Positions 55,047 through 64,000 of a stretch of 64,000 nt of DNA are shown here, piece by piece. A program made the translations under genes and the position numbers. Source of the stretch: Antarctobacter heliothermus (lineage in GTDB: Bacteria; Pseudomonadota; Alphaproteobacteria; Rhodobacterales; Rhodobacteraceae); contig NZ_FZON01000012.1 of assembly GCF_900188425.1 (NCBI RefSeq), positions 49,786-113,785 on the forward strand. The letters run 5' to 3'. How positions within the stretch are numbered: position 1 is the stretch's first letter; each line of letters begins with the position of its first letter. The notes under the pieces were generated by a model, which searched no databases, was not told where the DNA came from, and saw only the letters and a list, made by a program, of their open reading frames with translations.

Positions 55047-55961
55047 ATGCCACATGGACACCACCACCATCACCACGTCGACCCCGATGCCGGGGATGCC
55101 CGCATGGCTGCCGCCGTCGGGGTGAACCTGCTGCTCACGGTTGCGCAGGTCATCGGCGGGGTGCTGTCCGGCTCGCTTGCCATGATCGCCGACGCGCTGC
55201 ACAACTTTTCCGACGCGGCCAGCCTGATCATCGCCGCCTGGGCGCGCCGCATCGCCCGCCGCCCGGCGGATTCGGACATGACCTTTGGCTATGGCCGGGC
55301 AGAGGTGGTGGCCGCGCTGATCAACCTGACCACGCTCATCGTGATCGGCCTGTACCTGATCTACGAGGCGGTGATGCGCTTTTTCCAGCCGCAAGAGGTG
55401 ATCGGCTGGCTGATCATCGTCATCGCCGCCGTGGCGCTGGTGATCGACCTTGTGACCGCCGCGCTGACCTACCGGATGGCGCAGGACAGCGTGAACATCC
55501 GCGCCGCCTTTCTGCACAACCTCGCCGATGCCATGGGCTCGGTCGCGGTGATCGTGGCGGGCGGGCTGATCTGGGCCTTTGGCTGGACATGGGTCGACCC
55601 GGCCATCACGCTGCTGATCGCGGGCTACATCCTGTGGATGGCATGGGGTGAGATCGGCGGCGTCATCCGCATCCTGATGCTGGGCAGCCCGCCACGCATG
55701 GCCCCCGAACACGTCCTGAACACCGCCGAGGCGGTCGATGGCGTCCAAAGCCTGCACCACGCCCACCTGTGGCAAATGGATGAGCACACCGCTGCGCTTC
55801 AGGCGCATCTGGTGATCGCGCCCGGTGCCTGGGACCGGGCCGATACAATCAAGGATCAGGTCAAGACCCAACTGGCCGCAGCGCATGGGCTGACCCATGT
55901 CACGCTGGAAATGGAATGCGCCGAACATATTTGTGTGGACGTCCGTCGCATCGGTCACTGA
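55047..55961 (+). CDS. Cation diffusion facilitator (zinc-type) exporter
   Basis: A 304-residue inner-membrane transporter with six helices. The metal site is seen as DALHNFSDAASL in helix 2 and HNLADAMGSVA in helix 5, matching the ZitB/CzcD group. The N-terminus is His-rich (MPHGHHHHHHVD), a likely zinc-loading region. A cytoplasmic domain follows helix 6. ATG 55047 is used; the upstream open codons look non-coding. No regulator is adjacent. Confidence 0.9.
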   Translation: MPHGHHHHHHVDPDAGDARMAAAVGVNLLLTVAQVIGGVLSGSLAMIADALHNFSDAASLIIAAWARRIARRPADSDMTFGYGRAEVVAALINLTTLIVIGLYLIYEAVMRFFQPQEVIGWLIIVIAAVALVIDLVTAALTYRMAQDSVNIRAAFLHNLADAMGSVAVIVAGGLIWAFGWTWVDPAITLLIAGYILWMAWGEIGGVIRILMLGSPPRMAPEHVLNTAEAVDGVQSLHHAHLWQMDEHTAALQAHLVIAPGAWDRADTIKDQVKTQLAAAHGLTHVTLEMECAEHICVDVRRIGH

Positions 55962-56001
55962 CCCCGATCTCCACTCCGCCCCCCGCGCGCGGCGGGCCGG
56001 C

Positions 56002-56029
56002 CTTGAAAGGCGTGCGGACGTCTCTACCT
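56002..56029 (+). promoter_or_regulatory. Possible heat-shock (RpoH) promoter upstream of clpP
   Basis: CTTG, then 16 bases, then CTCTACCT roughly fits an RpoH-type promoter. It is about 200 bases from the clpP start, with no other gene in between. Weak evidence, from motif form and the known heat-shock control of clp genes. Confidence 0.3.
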
Positions 56030-56231
56030 TTGTGACCCGGCCCGAAACCCGCCCCGAACCGCGGGATGCCGGGCCCGGCGTTCGCGCTCTGCGTGACCAT
56101 CCGACCGTCTGACACCGACCCACCGCGCGGGCCGTTTTGGCCTGCGCCCCTTGCAGCCCCCCATGGGCAATACTAAGACTCGGGTAACACTCAGGCGTTA
56201 CATCTTTGACAGCAGTTGCAGGCAGGCCGAA

Positions 56232-56861
56232 ATGACAGATCCGATAGAGACATACATGAACCTCGTTCCCATGGTGGTAGAACAGACCAGCCGCGGGGAA
56301 CGCGCCTACGACATCTTTTCACGGCTGCTGAAAGAGCGGATCATTTTCGTCAACGGCCCGGTCCATGACGGCATGTCCTCTCTGGTGGTGGCGCAGCTGC
56401 TGCACCTTGAGGCGGAAAACCCGTCCAAAGAGATTTCGATGTACATCAACTCGCCCGGCGGGTCGGTTGTGGCGGGGCTGTCGATCTACGACACCATGCA
56501 ATACATCAAACCCAAGGTGTCGACGCTGGTGTGCGGTCTGGCGGCCTCGATGGGCTCTGTCATCGCCATCGGTGGCGAAAAAGGCATGCGCTACTCGCTG
56601 CCCAATGCCGAATTCCTCGTGCACCAGCCGTCCGGCGGCGCACAGGGCACGGCGGCGGACATCCTGATCTCTGCGCGCCACATCGAACAAACGCGAGAGC
56701 GGATGTACAAACTGTACATGCGGCACTCTGGCCGGGACTTTGACACCGTCCGAGAGGCGCTTGACCGCGACAAATGGATGACCCCCGAAGAAGCCAAGGA
56801 ATGGGGGCATGTGGACGAAATCGTGACCTCGCGCGTCACCGAAGGCGACAGCGACGCCTAA
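56232..56861 (+). CDS. clpP: ATP-dependent Clp protease proteolytic subunit
   Basis: A 209-residue serine protease forming the tetradecameric chamber that works with ClpX. The nucleophile Ser is in [14 protein letters not shown] and the His in [25 protein letters not shown] is the usual C-terminal segment. ATG 56232 (MTDPIETY) is used. clpX follows after 167 bases. Confidence 0.97.
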   Translation: MTDPIETYMNLVPMVVEQTSRGERAYDIFSRLLKERIIFVNGPVHDGMSSLVVAQLLHLEAENPSKEISMYINSPGGSVVAGLSIYDTMQYIKPKVSTLVCGLAASMGSVIAIGGEKGMRYSLPNAEFLVHQPSGGAQGTAADILISARHIEQTRERMYKLYMRHSGRDFDTVREALDRDKWMTPEEAKEWGHVDEIVTSRVTEGDSDA

Positions 56862-56868
56862 AGAGGCA

Positions 56869-56895
56869 GCCCCGCGCCACAGGGTGGCGTGGGGC
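56869..56895 (+). terminator. GC-rich hairpin between clpP and clpX
   Basis: A 12-bp stem with one G-U pair (56869-56880 with 56884-56895, loop AGG) lies just after the clpP stop. No T-run follows, so it may stabilise clpP RNA or act as an attenuator rather than a full terminator. Confidence 0.5.
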
Positions 56896-57028
56896 GAACT
56901 TTCGGATTGTCGCGCCCGACCGCGTGGCCTAAGCTGTGCGAACACCGGCGGAAGGCCGCGTTGTGGGGGCGCAAATGCCGGTCGCCGGCGAAGCAGGAAA
57001 CCGGAACTGAAACCGGGAAAGGTGCACT

Positions 57029-58294
57029 ATGGCAACGAATTCAGGCGGCGATAGCAAGAACACCCTCTATTGCAGCTTCTGTGGCAAGAGCCAGCATGAG
57101 GTGCGCAAGCTGATCGCGGGCCCCACCGTGTTCATCTGCGACGAATGCGTCGAGCTCTGCATGGACATCATCCGCGAGGAAACCAAAGGCGCCGGGCTGA
57201 AGGCTGCTGATGGTGTGCCCACCCCGCGTGAAATATGCGATGTGCTGGACGATTATGTGATCGGTCAGGCAACGGCCAAGAGGGTGCTCTCGGTCGCGGT
57301 CCACAACCATTACAAGCGTCTCAACCATGCGCAGAAATCGTCGGACATCGAACTGGCGAAATCCAACATCCTGCTGATCGGCCCCACCGGCTGCGGCAAG
57401 ACGCTGTTGGCGCAGACATTGGCGCGCATTCTGGATGTGCCGTTCACCATGGCCGATGCCACCACGCTGACAGAGGCGGGGTATGTCGGCGAGGATGTGG
57501 AAAACATCATCCTCAAGCTGCTGCAATCGTCCGAATACAACGTCGAACGCGCGCAGCGCGGCATCGTCTATATCGACGAGGTCGACAAGATCACGCGCAA
57601 GTCGGAAAACCCCTCCATCACCCGCGACGTGTCGGGGGAGGGCGTGCAACAGGCCCTGTTGAAGCTGATGGAAGGCACCGTTGCCTCCGTTCCGCCGCAG
57701 GGCGGGCGCAAGCATCCGCAGCAGGAATTCCTGCAGGTCGACACCACCAACATCCTGTTCATCTGCGGCGGTGCCTTCGCCGGTCTGGACCGCATCATCA
57801 AGCAGCGCGGCAAAGGCTCTGCCATGGGCTTTGGGGCCGATGTGCGTGATGACAGCCTGATTGGCGTCGGTGAGACGTTCAAGGAACTGGAGCCTGAGGA
57901 TCTGCTGAAATTCGGCCTGATCCCGGAATTTGTCGGCCGTCTGCCGGTCATCGCCACGCTTGAGGATCTGGATGAGGACGCGCTTGTCACCATCCTGACC
58001 CAGCCCAAGAACGCCCTGGTCAAGCAGTACCAGCGCCTGTTCGAGATGGAAGACACCAAGCTCGACTTTACCGATGACGCGCTGTCGGCCATCGCCAAAA
58101 AGGCGATTGAACGCAAGACCGGCGCGCGCGGGTTGCGCTCCATCCTTGAGGGGATCTTGCTGGATACCATGTTCGAACTGCCGGGCATGGATGAGGTGAC
58201 AGAGGTTGTCGTCAATGAGGAATCGGTTATCTCCGAGGCCAAGCCATTGATGATCTACGCCGATGCCAAGAAAGAGGGTGCCTCGGCCGGGTAA
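57029..58294 (+). CDS. clpX: ATP-dependent Clp protease ATP-binding subunit ClpX
   Basis: A 421-residue AAA+ unfoldase. The N-terminal zinc domain shows CSFCGKSQ and CDECVELC; Walker A is GPTGCGKT and Walker [11 protein letters not shown]; the sensor-2 region is ARGLRSILE. The pore loop GYVGEDVE is present. ATG 57029 follows GGAAAGG. A terminator follows. Confidence 0.97.
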   Translation: MATNSGGDSKNTLYCSFCGKSQHEVRKLIAGPTVFICDECVELCMDIIREETKGAGLKAADGVPTPREICDVLDDYVIGQATAKRVLSVAVHNHYKRLNHAQKSSDIELAKSNILLIGPTGCGKTLLAQTLARILDVPFTMADATTLTEAGYVGEDVENIILKLLQSSEYNVERAQRGIVYIDEVDKITRKSENPSITRDVSGEGVQQALLKLMEGTVASVPPQGGRKHPQQEFLQVDTTNILFICGGAFAGLDRIIKQRGKGSAMGFGADVRDDSLIGVGETFKELEPEDLLKFGLIPEFVGRLPVIATLEDLDEDALVTILTQPKNALVKQYQRLFEMEDTKLDFTDDALSAIAKKAIERKTGARGLRSILEGILLDTMFELPGMDEVTEVVVNEESVISEAKPLMIYADAKKEGASAG

Positions 58295-58333
58295 GGCCGC
58301 GACATCTCGAACAACATATCGAAACAAGTGTAG

Positions 58334-58357
58334 GGCGGGGATTTTCCCCGCCTTTCC
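58334..58357 (+). terminator. Intrinsic terminator after clpX
   Basis: An 8-bp stem GGCGGGGA/TCCCCGCC (58334-58341 with 58345-58352, loop TTT) is followed by TTTCC. It separates clpX from the Rid-family gene. Confidence 0.85.
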
Positions 58358-58378
58358 TTTGTCCAAGGGACAGACACC

Positions 58379-58738
58379 ATGACCATCACCCGCATTTCGT
58401 CCGGCAGCCCGTTTGAGGAGCAGATCGGCTATTGCCGCGCGGTTGTCGCTGGCGGCTTTGTCCATGTCGCCGGAACGGTCGGGCAGGGCGAGACGGTGCA
58501 GGACCAGTGTCGCGCCGCGCTTTCGACAATTGCGGCTGCGCTTGAAAAGGCAGGGACCAGCCTGACCGACGCGGTGCGGGTCACCTATTACCTGCCGGAT
58601 CGGGCCGAGTTTGAACCCTGCTGGCCGATCCTGCGTGAGGCGTTTGGCGCAAATCCTCCCGCCGCGACCATGGTGGAATGCGGGCTGATCGACCCCAAAT
58701 ACCGGATCGAGATCGAGGTCACGGCGCTCGCGCGTTGA
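58379..58738 (+). CDS. Rid-family protein lacking the canonical Arg
   Basis: A 119-residue YjgF/YER057c/UK114 protein (VHVAGTVGQGE; VRVTYYLPDRAEFEPCWPILREAF; PPAATMVECGLIDPKYRIEIEVTA). Canonical RidA enamine deaminases have Arg in the PARS position; here it is PAAT, so deaminase activity is doubtful and it probably belongs to a divergent Rid subgroup. It stands alone between the clpX terminator and a converging gene. Confidence 0.88.
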   Translation: MTITRISSGSPFEEQIGYCRAVVAGGFVHVAGTVGQGETVQDQCRAALSTIAAALEKAGTSLTDAVRVTYYLPDRAEFEPCWPILREAFGANPPAATMVECGLIDPKYRIEIEVTALAR

Positions 58739-58749
58739 TCCATTCCTAG

Positions 58750-58767
58750 GGTGGGTTTCGACCCACC
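58750..58767. terminator. TTCG-loop hairpin after the Rid gene
   Basis: A 7-bp stem GGTGGGT/ACCCACC (58750-58756 with 58761-58767) with a TTCG loop lies 11 bases after the stop. No T-run; such hairpins at gene ends are common in this bacterial group and may serve as terminators. Confidence 0.6.
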
Positions 58768-58840
58768 GCCACGGCTGGCAAAGTCTTTAGACAAGGTTAA
58801 ACCGTCTCTGCAAGCCATTGATTTCTTTCAGGCGAAACGC

Positions 58841-58856
58841 TGTCCACGTGTGGACA
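58841..58856. repeat. 16-bp palindrome, copy 3 (one-base variant)
   Basis: TGTCCACGTGTGGACA differs by one base from the two perfect copies at 4868 and 42078. It lies 5 bases beyond the stop of the minus-strand fusion gene, again in a convergent gap. Confidence 0.6.
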
Positions 58857-58861
58857 ACCCC

Positions 58862-60670
58862 TTACCCCGCCAGCCGGACGCCCTCGTCCAGCAGCTCAAA
58901 ATCCGGCCCCAAGAGCGCACGCACCTCATCCTCTCCGGGCTGCTCCCAAACCGGGCCGGGGGCCACGAATCCTCCCCCCACAAGGGCTGCCTGAACCGCC
59001 GCAAAATCCGGCTCTCCGACGGCCAATCTCTTGCGGACCTGACCGGCTGGCATCCATGCCCGGCGCAGGGTCTCGATCCACAGCGGAGCGCGGCCCGAAA
59101 AGCTTTCCAGATGCGCCGAGATATGCTGCGTTGCCCCGGAACGCCGCCGCAAAATCATCGCCACCTGCTGATCCGGTCGTGCCGCAAAGGCCAGGAAATG
59201 CAACGCCGATCCCTCGGCCGCCACGATCTGCTTGGCCGCCTTGTAACGGGCCACCTGTTCGGTCAACGAGTGCGCCTGCGGATGAAAGATCTCATAGCCC
59301 TCCGCGGCCAGATACGCCTCCAACCGTGCCTCCCCCAGTAGCGCGCCCCGCCCCGCACCCAGCCGAGAGCGGCTGATATACAGCTTGTCCGATCCCTCGG
59401 GCGCAACACCCTGCCCAAACCGCAGGGCCACAGCCTCGATGAACCGGTCCGTGCCGCGACTAATCTCTCCCAGACCAAAGCCCTGACCAGGAACGATCAA
59501 CTCATCGGGGACGCAAGGCGTGCGCGCCTCATGGATCGGCAGATCACATCCCATCAAGGACAGGAATTCACGGTGGAACGCAGGTAGGGGGTCCGAGTTG
59601 GTCGGGTTCTTGGGGGTGAACAGAATGCCATCAAACTGCGACGCGTCGATATGCTCCAACGCCCAAAGCCGGGTCACACTTTCGGTCACGAAGTGCGGAA
59701 AATAGCGCCAAAGGACACCGCCCCACAACCACCGCCCCGGCAACCGTTCTGCCTGCGGCGGGCGCGCGGGTGGCGGCGTCAGCAATCGCGCGGCACGCCA
59801 GGTCGCCGCGTGCGGCACCACTTGCCCATCGGCGGTCAAAACGCCCGAGGGTTGCACATGTGACCGAAGTGCAGGCGGCACGACCACGGGCTGCTTCAAC
59901 CGCGCGATCTGGCAGGACCAGCCGCCCACCGGATTGGGCGGCTCCATCCGGACAAGGTTGCGCGTGCAGGTCCAGACATACCGGGTAGAGACGTCTTCGG
60001 ATTTGCGGAACCCCAGCGCCCGCAGCCGATCCTTGCAGGTTCTGGTGCCATCAGCGCCATAGACCGTGGGGTGAAACTCGATCACCACGGCGCGGATGCC
60101 TTTGAGGGTGGCGTGTTCAAGGAATTCCAGTTCGCCGCCCTCGATGTCCATGATCAGAACGTCGGGGCGGAATTCTTTGACCACGGCATCAAAAGAGGCG
60201 GTCGGAACCTCGACCGGGCGCGTCTGACGGTTGTCCACGTCCACCAGAGAGGACCCGAGGAAAGAGTTGCGCAGATAAAACGTCCGCGTGTCCGGCCGCT
60301 CTGGTGCGCTCATCAGCACTTGATTGCGCAGGTCGATCCGGTCCTGAAGCCCATTCAGGGCATGAAGCGCGCGGATGTGGGGGATCAGATCGGGATTGGC
60401 CTCAAACGACAAGACAGCCTTGGGATTGGCGTTCTTGGCGATCACGGCCCCGACAACGCCCAGTCCGGCGCCCAGCTCCAGCACCCGGTCACCGGGGCGC
60501 ACAACGGACAGAGCGCCTGCAATCTCATCGGCCTCATAGCGCTCTTCGGCCATTCGCCGCTGGCGCGTCTCTGTCAGAAAGGGAGAGGCAGGCACAGCCA
60601 CGCCTCGGCAAGTGACTGCCACCAATGTATCTTGCATCGCTGCTCGCCTGTTTTTCGTCTTTTTGCTCAT
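58862..60670 (-). CDS. Fusion of FkbM-type methyltransferase and GT61-like glycosyltransferase
   Basis: A 602-residue protein. The N-terminal part (about residues 15-240) is an FkbM-family methyltransferase: [21 protein letters not shown] binds S-adenosylmethionine and [17 protein letters not shown] is the family acidic motif. The C-terminal part (about 290-580) resembles glycosyltransferase family 61 ([39 protein letters not shown]). Together they suggest modification of a surface polysaccharide. Start ATG 60670 ([15 protein letters not shown]) or 60634 (MQDTLVAV) is uncertain; upstream codons overlap the opposite promoter. No export genes adjoin. Confidence 0.78.
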   Translation of the reverse strand: MSKKTKNRRAAMQDTLVAVTCRGVAVPASPFLTETRQRRMAEERYEADEIAGALSVVRPGDRVLELGAGLGVVGAVIAKNANPKAVLSFEANPDLIPHIRALHALNGLQDRIDLRNQVLMSAPERPDTRTFYLRNSFLGSSLVDVDNRQTRPVEVPTASFDAVVKEFRPDVLIMDIEGGELEFLEHATLKGIRAVVIEFHPTVYGADGTRTCKDRLRALGFRKSEDVSTRYVWTCTRNLVRMEPPNPVGGWSCQIARLKQPVVVPPALRSHVQPSGVLTADGQVVPHAATWRAARLLTPPPARPPQAERLPGRWLWGGVLWRYFPHFVTESVTRLWALEHIDASQFDGILFTPKNPTNSDPLPAFHREFLSLMGCDLPIHEARTPCVPDELIVPGQGFGLGEISRGTDRFIEAVALRFGQGVAPEGSDKLYISRSRLGAGRGALLGEARLEAYLAAEGYEIFHPQAHSLTEQVARYKAAKQIVAAEGSALHFLAFAARPDQQVAMILRRRSGATQHISAHLESFSGRAPLWIETLRRAWMPAGQVRKRLAVGEPDFAAVQAALVGGGFVAPGPVWEQPGEDEVRALLGPDFELLDEGVRLAG

Positions 60671-60830
60671 GATCGGCGTGCCACCCGTTTGTGTTAAGAT
60701 TATGTTCACCATGATTGCCGCACCAGATCCGTTTTCAGATGCGGCAAACCGGGGACATGCGTCATGCCTGCCACTGGACCCCGCTGCGGGAATTCGCCAT
60801 ACAAGGCCCCAGACACACGAGGAGTCGTCC

Positions 60831-61214
60831 ATGGGCATTCTCAATACCCTTCTGCGCGCCGTGACATGGTGGAATGGCGCCACTCTCAACACCCTGATCT
60901 ACACCAGCCGCAAGGGCGTGAAGGTGGGTGAAGATGAGCAGGGCAACACCTATTACCAGACCCGCGATGGCAAGCGCCGTTGGGTGATCTTCAACGGTGA
61001 GGCCGAGGCAACCCGCGTCAGCCCCGACTGGCATGGCTGGCTGCATCACACCTACAAGGAAGCGCCGACAGACCGCCCCTTGCCGCACAAGGCCTGGGAA
61101 AAGCCGCACATTGAGAACCTGACCGGAACCGCGCTGGCCTATGCGCCCGCCGGGTCCATTCGCCGCGAAGTGCCCGCAGACCGTCGCGACTATGAGGCAT
61201 GGTCGCCCAAATGA
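60831..61214 (+). CDS. NADH:ubiquinone oxidoreductase accessory subunit NDUFA12-like
   Basis: A 127-residue homologue of the mitochondrial complex I B17.2 subunit ([50 protein letters not shown]). In alphaproteobacteria it is a genuine supernumerary complex I subunit, encoded away from the nuo operon. ATG 60831 follows GAGGAG. It overlaps the next gene by ATGA. Confidence 0.93.
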   Translation: MGILNTLLRAVTWWNGATLNTLIYTSRKGVKVGEDEQGNTYYQTRDGKRRWVIFNGEAEATRVSPDWHGWLHHTYKEAPTDRPLPHKAWEKPHIENLTGTALAYAPAGSIRREVPADRRDYEAWSPK

Positions 61215-61669
61215 CTCATTCCGTGGCCGAAGTGGCCGTTGGCGGGGCTGTTCTGGCGGCGGCGCTTGCCTTTGGGGCCTATACTGTTCAGAGCACTGGC
61301 TTTGCTTTCGGTTCGACCGGATATGAACTTTCCGCCTCGTTCCGCTCTGTCGAGGGGATCAGCGTGGGCACGGACGTGCGTCTTGCGGGCGTGAAGGTGG
61401 GCACTGTCACCGGGATCAATCTCAACGCCGAGACCTATCGTGCCGATACCAAGGTGATCCTGAATGACGGCGTTCAGGTGCCCGACGACAGCGTGATCGC
61501 CATCGCCTCCGAGGGGCTGCTTGGCGGCAACTATGTCGAGATTTCTCCCGGCGGATCATTGTTCTACTACGCTGCGGGCGAAGAGATCCTGGATACGCAG
61601 GGTTCTGTCAGCTTGCTTACGCTTCTGCTGCGCTACGTTGGCGGCGGGAGCGAGGACACAGCCGAATGA
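61211..61669 (+). CDS. Outer-membrane lipid asymmetry protein MlaD-like
   Basis: A 152-residue inner-membrane-anchored MCE protein. One helix ([19 protein letters not shown]) is followed by the MCE domain ([32 protein letters not shown]). MlaD carries phospholipid between membranes. The rest of an mla operon is not here. Its ATG overlaps the previous stop and its stop overlaps the next ATG, so all three genes are co-translated. Confidence 0.9.
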   Translation: MTHSVAEVAVGGAVLAAALAFGAYTVQSTGFAFGSTGYELSASFRSVEGISVGTDVRLAGVKVGTVTGINLNAETYRADTKVILNDGVQVPDDSVIAIASEGLLGGNYVEISPGGSLFYYAAGEEILDTQGSVSLLTLLLRYVGGGSEDTAE

Positions 61670-62034
61670 TCCTCCGCGCGGCGGTTGTCCTGTTTGCGCT
61701 GGCATCATCCGTGCCCGTCGCGGCGCAGGAAACGGTGTCGGTCGGGACCGGGGCCGTCCTGCGTGGTCTGGATAAACTGAACGCCAAGGTGACCGACATC
61801 GTGCTGCAAAACGGTGCGACCGAGGTTCTTGGCCTGATCGAGATCGCGCTGAAGGAATGCCGCTATCCCGAGGGGGATCCGTCAGGCGACGCCTATGCGT
61901 TTCTGACCATCCGGGAGGCTGGCATCGCAAAACCTGTATTCTCGGGTTGGATGATCGCCTCGTCCCCGGCGCTGAACGCCATGGACCATGCGCGTTTCGA
62001 TGTCTGGATTTTGCGCTGCACTCTGCCGGACTGA
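61666..62034 (+). CDS. DUF2155 periplasmic protein
   Basis: A 122-residue protein with signal peptide ([21 protein letters not shown]) and the DUF2155 domain (AVLRGLDKLNAKVTDIVLQNG; ECRYPEGDPSGDAYAFL; FSGWMIASSPALNAMDHARFDVWILRC). Function unknown; it commonly follows NDUFA12 and MlaD-like genes in alphaproteobacteria. A terminator lies about 95 bases downstream. Confidence 0.88.
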   Translation: MILRAAVVLFALASSVPVAAQETVSVGTGAVLRGLDKLNAKVTDIVLQNGATEVLGLIEIALKECRYPEGDPSGDAYAFLTIREAGIAKPVFSGWMIASSPALNAMDHARFDVWILRCTLPD

Positions 62035-62127
62035 TCGGGGCCGGACTGAACGGAGCCGGACTGATCGGTTTTTTCCAAGTGATGACCTAAAGGCGCAGTT
62101 CGCTTGGGCTCTGTGACAAAGGGATGT

Positions 62128-62165
62128 CCCAAGGGCCGGACAGCGCAGTCCGGCCCTTGGGTTTT
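62128..62165 (+). terminator. Intrinsic terminator between DUF2155 gene and RND remnant
   Basis: A 12-13 bp stem (62128-62140 with 62149-62161) is followed by TTTT on the plus strand. It ends the three-gene operon. The 95 bases before it contain short GGCCGGACTGA-like repeats but no gene. Confidence 0.85.
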
Positions 62166-62170
62166 CCGCG

Positions 62171-63668
62171 TCAGGCTCTTGCCTTGGCCGCAGCTGTGGC
62201 TGCCGCGTCCGCCTTGCGCGCTTTCGGGAAAAAGCTGAAGTACAGCACCGGCGCCGCGATCAACGTCAGGATCGAGGCAAAGCCAAGGCCCCCCATGATC
62301 GTCACGGCCATGGACGCAAAGAAGGCGTCAGACAGCAGCGGGATCATGCCAAGGATCGTGGTGGCCGCTGCTAGCACGACGGGCCGCAGACGCGATGTGG
62401 AGGCATCCAGAACCGCCTTGCGAAAGCCGACGCCCTCGGCCCGGACCAGATCGATTTCCTCGACCAGAACGATGCCGTTCTTGATCAGCATCCCCGACAG
62501 GCTGAGCAGGCCCAGAAGGGCGGTAAAGGAGAACGGCAGCCCGGTCCCAAGCAGGCCCAACGCGACGCCGTTGACGCTCATCGGGACCAGCAGCCAGATC
62601 ACCACCGGCTGGCGGATATGGCCAAACAGCAGCACGGAAATCAGCACCATGATGATCAGCGACAGGGGCAATTGTTTGCCCAATGCGGCCTGCGCCTCTG
62701 TCGAGCTTTCGTATTCGCCGCCCCATTCCAGCGTATAGCCCTCTGGCAGGTCGATCGCCTCGATCCCGGCGCGGATCTCGTTGAAGACGGCAGAGGCGTT
62801 CACACCGGCGGGAACGCCCGCCTGTACCGCGATGGTGGGCACTCGGTCGCGACGGCGCAGCAGCGTGTTTTGCGCCTCCCAGTCGTAGCCGTCGATCAGT
62901 TGCAACAGTGGGATAAAGGACTGCGCCGCGCTGGAGTAGACAGGTTGATCGGCCAGGTGCGCCCCGCCTTCCTGCGCCGCGACATCGGTGCGCAGGATGA
63001 TCGGGATCAGCCGGTCACCTTCGCGGTAGACCCCGGACTGCAATCCGTCAGAGCCAAGAAGCAGGGAGGTCGCCAGATCCTCGCGGGTGACGCCCGCCGC
63101 CTTGGCCCGTTCATCCGCAAAGTTCGGCCTGATCACCAGTTCTCGTTCGCGCCAGTCGGTGCGTAGATCCTGCAACTGGCTGGACCCGGTCCGCAGAGTC
63201 GCCATGGCCCGCTCTGCCAGTTCGCGCAGCACGACAGGGTCCGGCCCGGAAAAACGCGCCTCGATCGGGGCGCCGCCGCCGGGGCCAAAGGCCAGACGTT
63301 CAGTGCGGAACTCGCCATCCGTCAGCGTGTTGCGCCCAAACGCCTCTAGCTCCTCGCGCAGCGGTGGAATTTGCTCGAGGCTTTCGGTGCGGATGATGAG
63401 GTGGCCATAGGTCGGCAGCGCCTCTTCTGGGGCGTAGGTCAGCATGAACCGGGTCGCGCCGCCGCCAACAAAGGTCGAGACGGAGACCACGTCGTCCCGG
63501 TCCGCCAGCCAGGTTTCCAGCTGCTTCATGTCCTCCGCCGTGCGGTGGATTCTGGCCCCTTGAGGGAGCTTGTAGTGGACATAAAACAGCGGTGTGTTGC
63601 TGTCGGGGAAAAACTGTTGCTTGACCTGCCCGAAGCCAATGTAACAGACCACGGTCAGGCCAATCAGA
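62171..63668 (-). pseudogene. RND efflux transporter permease, C-terminal half only (cut by IS element)
   Basis: About 495 residues of an AcrB-type inner-membrane pump. The fragment begins in helix 7 (LIGLTVVCYIGF), continues through the second periplasmic loop (QQFFPDSNTPLFYVHYKLPQGARI; FVGGGATRFMLTY) and the last five helices (MLIKNGIVLVEEIDL; LAAATTILGMIPLLSDAFF). A full pump has about 1,030 residues, so the first half is missing. The frame is interrupted at about 63668 by the end of an IS256-type element. A GTG at 63652 could start a fragment but function is very unlikely. Confidence 0.85.
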
Positions 63669-64000
63669 GCTATGCCCGAAAGTTGGTGATGGCGTAATCA
63701 GGCGGCTTGGTTAAGTTGTTTGATCCCGTCTTTGAATGCAATCCCCTGGATGATCTCTGGCATGCGGTTTGCTCCGTCGAGTTTGCGCCATTTCGTCTGC
63801 GCTGACATCATCAGCTTGAACGCCATGGCAAGGCCGGTTTTACGGCTGAGACAACCCTTGGTTTTGCCTGTGCGATGTCGGACGGTGGCGAAGGTGCTTT
63901 CAATTGGGTTCGTCGTTCGGACATGTTTCCAGTGCTCGGCTGGGAAGTCATAGAATGCCAAGAGAACGTCGCGGTCTTTGGTCAGTTTCCCCACGGCTTT
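63667..64000 (-). mobile_element. IS256-family insertion sequence, one end
   Basis: Contains the 3' end of a Mutator-type transposase gene and about 30 bases of terminal sequence, with GAGCTATGCCCGAAAGTTGG as the likely start of the inverted repeat at about 63667-63669. The other end and target duplication are outside the window. The boundary is placed where the RND reading frame loses similarity. Confidence 0.75.
63698..64000 (-). CDS. IS256-family transposase, C-terminal part
   Basis: The last 100 residues of a DDE transposase; the gene continues past the right edge. RTTNPIESTFATVRHRTGKTKGC-like sequence contains the catalytic Glu (NPIES) of the DDE triad followed by the family RTGKTKG block. 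It ends in LNQAA and TGA at 63698. The element is probably intact beyond the window. Confidence 0.88.
   Translation of the reverse strand, partial: KAVGKLTKDRDVLLAFYDFPAEHWKHVRTTNPIESTFATVRHRTGKTKGCLSRKTGLAMAFKLMMSAQTKWRKLDGANRMPEIIQGIAFKDGIKQLNQAA

Overview
The window is high-GC, gene-dense DNA from an alphaproteobacterium, most likely of the Rhodobacterales (Roseobacter/Paracoccus-like). I base this on gene content and order: dnaG-rpoD, clpP-clpX, nrdR-ribD, a cytochrome c gene divergent from prephenate dehydratase, the NDUFA12/MlaD-like/DUF2155 trio, four-subunit sarcosine oxidase and a complete Paracoccus-type sox (sulfur oxidation) cluster. No tRNA, rRNA or CRISPR array was seen. Many hairpin terminators and overlapping ATGA/GTGA junctions mark the operons.

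Layout. 1-3147 (minus): oligopeptide ABC importer genes (solute-binding protein, YejB, start of YejE). 3380-8227: membrane cytochrome c, pheA, a reductive-dehalogenase-like Fe-S protein overlapping a DNA alkyltransferase gene, a 3-hydroxyisobutyrate-dehydrogenase-like enzyme and a small membrane protein. 8322-18177: two inverted copies of a von Willebrand A (TadG-like)/TadE/TadE gene set either side of glutamate dehydrogenase; the right copy has its VWA gene tandemly duplicated. 18287-24112: sarcosine oxidase beta-(Cys-rich secreted protein)-delta-alpha-gamma. 24195-28921: dnaG, rpoD and two small genes. 28970-34474: dienelactone-hydrolase-like protein, YjbQ, DUF1353 protein, M20 amidohydrolase, nrdR, ribD. 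34599-39176 (minus): capsule genes kpsS, a Wza/KpsD-like lipoprotein and kpsC, lying between ribD and ribE. 40065-40662: two orphan small genes.

40731-54893 is the sulfur oxidation region: an SQR/FCSD-like flavoprotein, soxT-like transporter, soxR and soxS on the minus strand; soxV, W, X, Y, Z, A, B, C, D, E, F on the plus strand. SoxXA, SoxYZ, SoxB and SoxCD form the periplasmic thiosulfate-oxidising system; SoxV/W/S supply reductant; SoxE/F are accessory; SoxR is the ArsR-type repressor. A shared ATTCACAT-N3-TGAAT element lies upstream of soxX and soxC, with half-sites at soxS/soxV and soxB, and terminators separate soxA/soxB, soxB/soxC and soxE/soxF.

55047-62034: a zinc-type cation exporter, clpP, clpX, a Rid-family protein, an FkbM-methyltransferase/GT61 fusion, and the NDUFA12/MlaD/DUF2155 genes. 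The right end holds the C-terminal half of an RND efflux pump, cut by an IS256-family element that runs off the window.

Main novelty candidates: the mirrored VWA/TadE locus, an exact 16-bp palindrome repeated just after gene ends, the putative SoxR operators, a 27-residue membrane peptide ORF between soxE and soxF, the extra secreted protein in the sarcosine oxidase operon, and a terminator-like hairpin inside the start of kpsC.
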